Part shown: positions 6,675 through 9,705 of the stretch, piece by piece
Numbering within the stretch: the first letter of the stretch is position 1
Layout: each line of letters starts with the position of its first letter
Source: Deltaproteobacteria bacterium
GTDB lineage: Bacteria; Bdellovibrionota; Bdellovibrionia; JABDDW01
Direction of reading: 5' to 3'
Assembly: GCA_013287405.1 (NCBI GenBank)
Contig: JABDDW010000058.1
Span: 1 to 9,705 of the forward strand
DNA length: 9,705 bases
Made by a program: the position numbers and the translations under genes
The notes under the pieces: model-generated
Seen by the model: only the letters and a program-made list of their open reading frames with translations
Databases searched by the model: none
Told to the model about the DNA's origin: nothing

Positions 6675-9166
6675 GACACACTCCTTTCTTCAGCACCATT
6701 GGGAAAATTTTTGGCCATGTATTGCATAAGTTCTTTGAGTGAAAATTCCGGATGTGCTTTTTGTTCTTGTTGAAGAAGTTCAATGTCAGGTGGATGGGTA
6801 GTGGCTAGCCACAATTCAAGGCTGGTAGGTCTATAGATAAGGGTGCCCTTTATTGTTTCTGAATGTAGATAAAATTCTGAAAATGAACCGCGCACTTGTG
6901 ATAGAGAAAAAACTTCTTTTAGTTCCTGTTCTGAAAGTTTAAGGTCTTCTCTGAGGGTTTTTTCATCCCCTCTTTGACGTAAAATGAATCGGTTGGGAGC
7001 GTTTGCTAGAATACCGTCAGCAATCTCGTCATTTTTGAGATCTTTTGCAGTTTGTGAGAGGGCCAGAGCTCCTGACGAAAATTTTCTCATTTGACGGAAA
7101 CTATCGTCAACCCAACGGGCTCCCGCGTTGGAACGACCATCTCCACTCGGGCGAACAATAGTGTGGCACTCATCAACAGCGACAAGGGACCGTTTTGGAA
7201 AGCGTTTTTTTACCTCTCTCCAAATCAAATCCATGACCACAAGCATCGCTACGCGCAGAAGATCTGGGTATCTTTGGCATCCCTTTAATTCAAAATGAAG
7301 ATGTGGTGAATTGATGGATACATTCGTCTCTCCATCGAAAAGGAGCCCATAGGGGTGCGGGTTACACCAAAGTGTTAGAAGTTTTGAGAGATGTTTGAGC
7401 TCGATGGAATCTGATCTTTCAAGGTGGTCTCTAAATTTTGACAGAGTCGGCTTTTTTTCTTTTTCGTAAAATTCTAAAATTTCGATTTCAAGTAAAGCTC
7501 GTTCGAGTTTTGACAAATTTCCATTATCGCCTAAAATCTCATCAAAGATGGCGGTAAGAAATTTAACCTTCTCAGGGTCGGGTCGCTTTTGCCCCGGCTC
7601 GAGGTCAAAAGGATTTAGCCTTGATCCGCTTTCAGGGGAAAGATCTAATGATGAACCACCATGAAAAAGAATGGTTCTCTTGAAGCTGTTACCAACATCA
7701 ACAACAAATGTCGATGGGGCGTTGGGATTATCCCCCGCCGTCATGCTATTTATGATCCCACAAGCAAGCATACTTTTGCCTGAACCGGCGGAGCCAACAA
7801 GTATGGCATTGGCCGAAGGGGAATTTTCGTAAAGCGAAAACCCTAGAAGGCTTTGATATGGAGATTCAAAAAGGACAGACGCCTCTTTATGGCCTTCGCC
7901 GATCCCATATAAAGGAAGAAAGTCGGTCAATGGTGTAGTCAAAAGACGTTGGGGTCTTGTTATAAATGTTGGAGCAAATGGAAGAATCCCAAAAAATACG
8001 GGATACGCGCCGACGGTTTCTTCAAACCACCTACTTCCGTTCCCGATCCTCTCAAGAGAATCTAGTAATTGACGAAACTGGTGGTCGGTATCTTGGTCAG
8101 TGAATGTGATAAGATGAAGAGAAGTTACAAATAACTTTTCCCCACTAGAGATCATGGCTCCGAGCGTGTCTTCGATACTTTGGAGCTGGCTTTCGGCAGC
8201 GATATTTCGGATATGATTACCGCCAGCCATCCCGGTAGCAAGCCTTTGGCGGCGGGATAGGCGCTCACGTTCTTTTGTTTGAGAAAGAGCGATGAAGGTC
8301 ATGACCAAAATAAAAGATTGGCACTCCCCAGCAATTCTTGTCATAAGCCCCGGATATGATGCTTCGGGGAATGTTTTGATCGAACCGACTTGAATTCGTG
8401 TTCGCCCTAGGGCCAATCCATTTTTTGATTCAATGAGATCGGTGAGAGCCATGGCCTCTGAGAGATCATGACAACCGGCAGTGGTAAGATTCTCTGGACT
8501 CTTAATTGAAGACCGTTCTGGATTCAGAAATTTGTAAATAAATTTTGCGAGTTCCTGAAAATCTGGCTCGGCGGTCTCAAAACCTTGAGACTCAAGGCCC
8601 GTCTTTAAAGTTTGATAGGCCTCGTCAAGTTCATGAGAAATCACGGAGTCATTTTTCAAAGATTTTTTCTTCCCCTTATTAAAGGCAAGAAATGCTAGTG
8701 GGCCAAACTTGCCAAACATATTGGCCTTAACGTCCGGGGTGATACTTAATGTGATGTAAATTTTTGTTTGATAAAGTGACTTAGCATCCCATTGGGATGA
8801 AATGGATTTCGACTTTGCTTCATATAAAAGATGGCGTGGATTGTGTAGATCAAACTCACTATCTTTTGACGTGTGATTTTCTTTCCAATTTCTAAATGCA
8901 GAGTCGGTGTTAGCGGTGGAAAGTTCTCTTACAAAATATATTTGTGCTATGGACCCTTCTGGAAGTTGATTTACGATACTACCTAAACCTGTCCTTAAGG
9001 TTTCAAGATCGTCTTCTGTCCACGACAATACATTTTTAGGAACTAGACGTAGGGTGCGGGTACCCCTTCCATCTCTAAGCCAAAGAGTCTTTGATGACTC
9101 ATCGAATTGTAAATAAGGGAGAAGGTCTGACAAAATGTCATGTTTCTTTCTTGCGGCAAGACTCAT
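6671..9166 (-). CDS. traC: TraC/VirB4 family T4SS ATPase
   Basis: An 831-residue ATPase, close to F TraC (about 875). The N-terminal half (about 1-440) is the less conserved VirB4/TraC docking domain. The C-terminal RecA-like motor has Walker A G458-SAGSGK-S465 after NAILV, DVGNSFKR at 490-497, Walker B SLVAVDE (D665, E666), ALALSQTAKDL (700-710) and RFILRQRGDE (726-735), which likely supplies the glutamine sensor and arginine-finger region. No membrane helix is evident. VirB4-type ATPases energise pilus biogenesis and substrate transfer at the cytoplasmic base of the channel. ATG 9166-9164 overlaps the TraL-like stop as ATGA and is preceded by a G-rich site (GAGGGGGG). The 3' end overlaps the VirB5-like gene. 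VirB3 is not fused to it; it is the separate upstream gene. Confidence 0.92.
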   Translation of the reverse strand: MSLAARKKHDILSDLLPYLQFDESSKTLWLRDGRGTRTLRLVPKNVLSWTEDDLETLRTGLGSIVNQLPEGSIAQIYFVRELSTANTDSAFRNWKENHTSKDSEFDLHNPRHLLYEAKSKSISSQWDAKSLYQTKIYITLSITPDVKANMFGKFGPLAFLAFNKGKKKSLKNDSVISHELDEAYQTLKTGLESQGFETAEPDFQELAKFIYKFLNPERSSIKSPENLTTAGCHDLSEAMALTDLIESKNGLALGRTRIQVGSIKTFPEASYPGLMTRIAGECQSFILVMTFIALSQTKERERLSRRQRLATGMAGGNHIRNIAAESQLQSIEDTLGAMISSGEKLFVTSLHLITFTDQDTDHQFRQLLDSLERIGNGSRWFEETVGAYPVFFGILPFAPTFITRPQRLLTTPLTDFLPLYGIGEGHKEASVLFESPYQSLLGFSLYENSPSANAILVGSAGSGKSMLACGIINSMTAGDNPNAPSTFVVDVGNSFKRTILFHGGSSLDLSPESGSRLNPFDLEPGQKRPDPEKVKFLTAIFDEILGDNGNLSKLERALLEIEILEFYEKEKKPTLSKFRDHLERSDSIELKHLSKLLTLWCNPHPYGLLFDGETNVSINSPHLHFELKGCQRYPDLLRVAMLVVMDLIWREVKKRFPKRSLVAVDECHTIVRPSGDGRSNAGARWVDDSFRQMRKFSSGALALSQTAKDLKNDEIADGILANAPNRFILRQRGDEKTLREDLKLSEQELKEVFSLSQVRGSFSEFYLHSETIKGTLIYRPTSLELWLATTHPPDIELLQQEQKAHPEFSLKELMQYMAKNFPNGAEERSVS

Positions 9167-9453
9167 ACACCCCCCTCGTCCCCGAAGGGCATGACGGAAA
9201 CTATTTGTGGCCTAAGCGTTTGAAGAATCTTGAAAACCCCGTGATAGGGAGGGAAATTTCGATTAAAAAGAAAAACAGCTCCGGCGATGACTAAGCTAAT
9301 CGCCAGCGCTATGAATCCAGAGAAGGGAAGACCTTTAACGAGAGAGCTTAAGAAGACATATGTGAGAGCACAGGTCGCAAGCTCCATGGGGGAGAGGCCG
9401 ATAATTCGAGCCGGGTCGTCAAGATTTCGCGCGATGGGTCTAAGTAATGACAT
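9163..9453 (-). CDS. traL: TraL/VirB3-like inner-membrane protein
   Basis: A 96-residue protein with two membrane helices at about 22-41 and 45-64 and a hydrophilic C-terminus. The N-terminal RPIARNLDDPARIIGLSPME resembles the TraL family: a short basic and Asp/Pro segment leading to a Glu just before the first helix. TraL/VirB3 proteins partner the VirB4/TraC ATPase at the inner membrane, and here the gene overlaps traC by 4 nt, as expected. A near-ideal GGAGGTAAAAA site precedes ATG 9453-9451. It is the first complete gene of the run in this window. Twenty nucleotides separate its start from the stop of an upstream open frame. Confidence 0.82.
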   Translation of the reverse strand: MSLLRPIARNLDDPARIIGLSPMELATCALTYVFLSSLVKGLPFSGFIALAISLVIAGAVFLFNRNFPPYHGVFKILQTLRPQIVSVMPFGDEGGV

Positions 9454-9473
9454 TTTTTACCTCCAAAAAGTTT

Positions 9474-9705
9474 CTAGTTGGATGCGGCACCCTGGGGTAA
9501 CCAGAAACCCCCAGGGTGCTTCGCTTCCGTAACTGAAAAATGGGTGAAAGGAGAAAAACCCATTTTTTCAGTTACCGCGTCACGTCCCTGTGCCCGCTTT
9601 AACCAGCCACTCGGTTTTGAAGGAAACTGAAAATTGAGGGAGCGGTGAAAGTGATTACGGTCCCAAAGCAGCTCCAAAATAAAATTCTTTTTGCCGATTC
9701 GTCTC
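9474..9705 (-). CDS. possible 3' end of an upstream gene (low confidence)
   Basis: A frame enters from the right edge and runs 76 codons to TAG 9476-9474, 20 nt before the TraL-like start, with spacing typical of this operon. The peptide is aromatic and basic (FHRSLNFQFPSKPSGWLKR), then contains VTE twice and ends in PGGFWLPQGAASN. It does not look like a pilin (no paired hydrophobic helices), although VirB order would place a VirB2-type pilin here. The last third is made of the arms of two strong hairpins. The frame may therefore be a real gene tail extended by a palindromic insertion, or not coding at all, in which case this 250-nt stretch is the traL leader. No family recognised. Confidence 0.33.
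   Translation of the reverse strand, partial: RRIGKKNFILELLWDRNHFHRSLNFQFPSKPSGWLKRAQGRDAVTEKMGFSPFTHFSVTEAKHPGGFWLPQGAASN
9487..9519. repeat. perfect 11-bp inverted repeat (hairpin A)
   Basis: Arms GCACCCTGGGG (9487-9497) and CCCCAGGGTGC (9509-9519) flank an 11-nt loop (9498-9508). The stem is GC-rich and would be very stable in RNA from either strand. No T-run follows on either strand, so it is not a standard intrinsic terminator. It ends about 33 nt before the TraL-like start on the minus strand, so it could shape the leader and affect translation or RNA stability. Confidence 0.8.
9529..9575. repeat. 17-bp near-perfect inverted repeat (hairpin B)
   Basis: Left arm 9529-9545 (GTAACTGAAAAATGGGT) and right arm 9558-9575 are complementary over 17 pairs, with one extra base bulged in the A/T run, around a 12-nt loop (9546-9557). 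It lies only 9 bp from hairpin A, so the two form one roughly 89-bp structured block. The arms look like a mobile palindromic element or a structured leader. No flanking direct repeat proving insertion was found. Confidence 0.8.

Noticed and set aside
9487..9575. Intrinsic transcription terminator
   Set aside because: Neither hairpin is followed by a T-run on either strand, so a standard rho-independent terminator is not supported.
1..9705. CRISPR array, tRNA/rRNA, insertion sequence, toxin-antitoxin or defence system
   Set aside because: No spaced direct repeats, RNA gene signatures, transposase motifs or defence-type domains were seen; the window is almost fully used by T4SS genes.

Overview
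The window is one side of a conjugation-type type IV secretion system (T4SS) locus from a diderm (Gram-negative-type) bacterium. Every gene I can support lies on the minus strand, so the locus reads from right to left. The diderm assignment rests on outer-membrane/periplasmic core homologues (TraK/VirB9-like, TraB/VirB10-like) and a lipobox lipoprotein. Base composition is moderate, and ribosome binding sites are strong (GGAGG-type) before most genes. I cannot name the genus. A plasmid or an integrative conjugative element would both fit, because no replication, integration or attachment functions are visible.

Layout in transcription order. At 9705-9474 there is an open frame entering from the window edge that may be the 3' end of an upstream gene; two strong hairpins sit in it (9487-9519 and 9529-9575). 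A tightly packed run of eight genes follows: TraL/VirB3-like (9453-9163), TraC/VirB4 ATPase (9166-6671), a secreted TrbJ/VirB5-like protein (6674-5940), a TrbL/VirB6-like polytopic membrane protein (5943-4975), TraE/VirB8-like (4947-4375), TraK/VirB9-like (4367-3672), TraB/VirB10-like (3675-2791) and an FtsK/SpoIIIE-type coupling ATPase (2794-1421). A winged-helix, Replic_Relax/MobC-like protein (1437-688) overlaps the coupling ATPase. After an 86-nt gap with a possible promoter comes a small lipoprotein (601-281), and 2 nt after its stop an unrecognised gene (278 to the left edge, incomplete).

How the genes work together, from family knowledge: TraC powers assembly. TraL, the VirB6-like protein and TraE form the inner-membrane complex. 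TraK and TraB, possibly with the small lipoprotein, form the envelope-spanning core. The VirB5-like protein is a candidate pilus or surface component. The FtsK-like ATPase would bring DNA to the channel, and the Replic_Relax-like protein would act at the DNA-processing end. No pilin, relaxase, VirB11-type ATPase, lytic transglycosylase or F-type pilus-assembly genes (TraU/W/N/F/H) are visible; some may lie outside the window.

Points that stand out: proteins resembling F-plasmid families arranged in Ti-plasmid VirB order (B3-B4-B5-B6-B8-B9-B10-coupling protein); an FtsK-type coupling protein overlapping a Replic_Relax-like gene; and the tandem hairpins just before traL. I see this as an unusual version of a known machine, not as a wholly new system. 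No rRNA, tRNA, CRISPR array or insertion sequence was seen.
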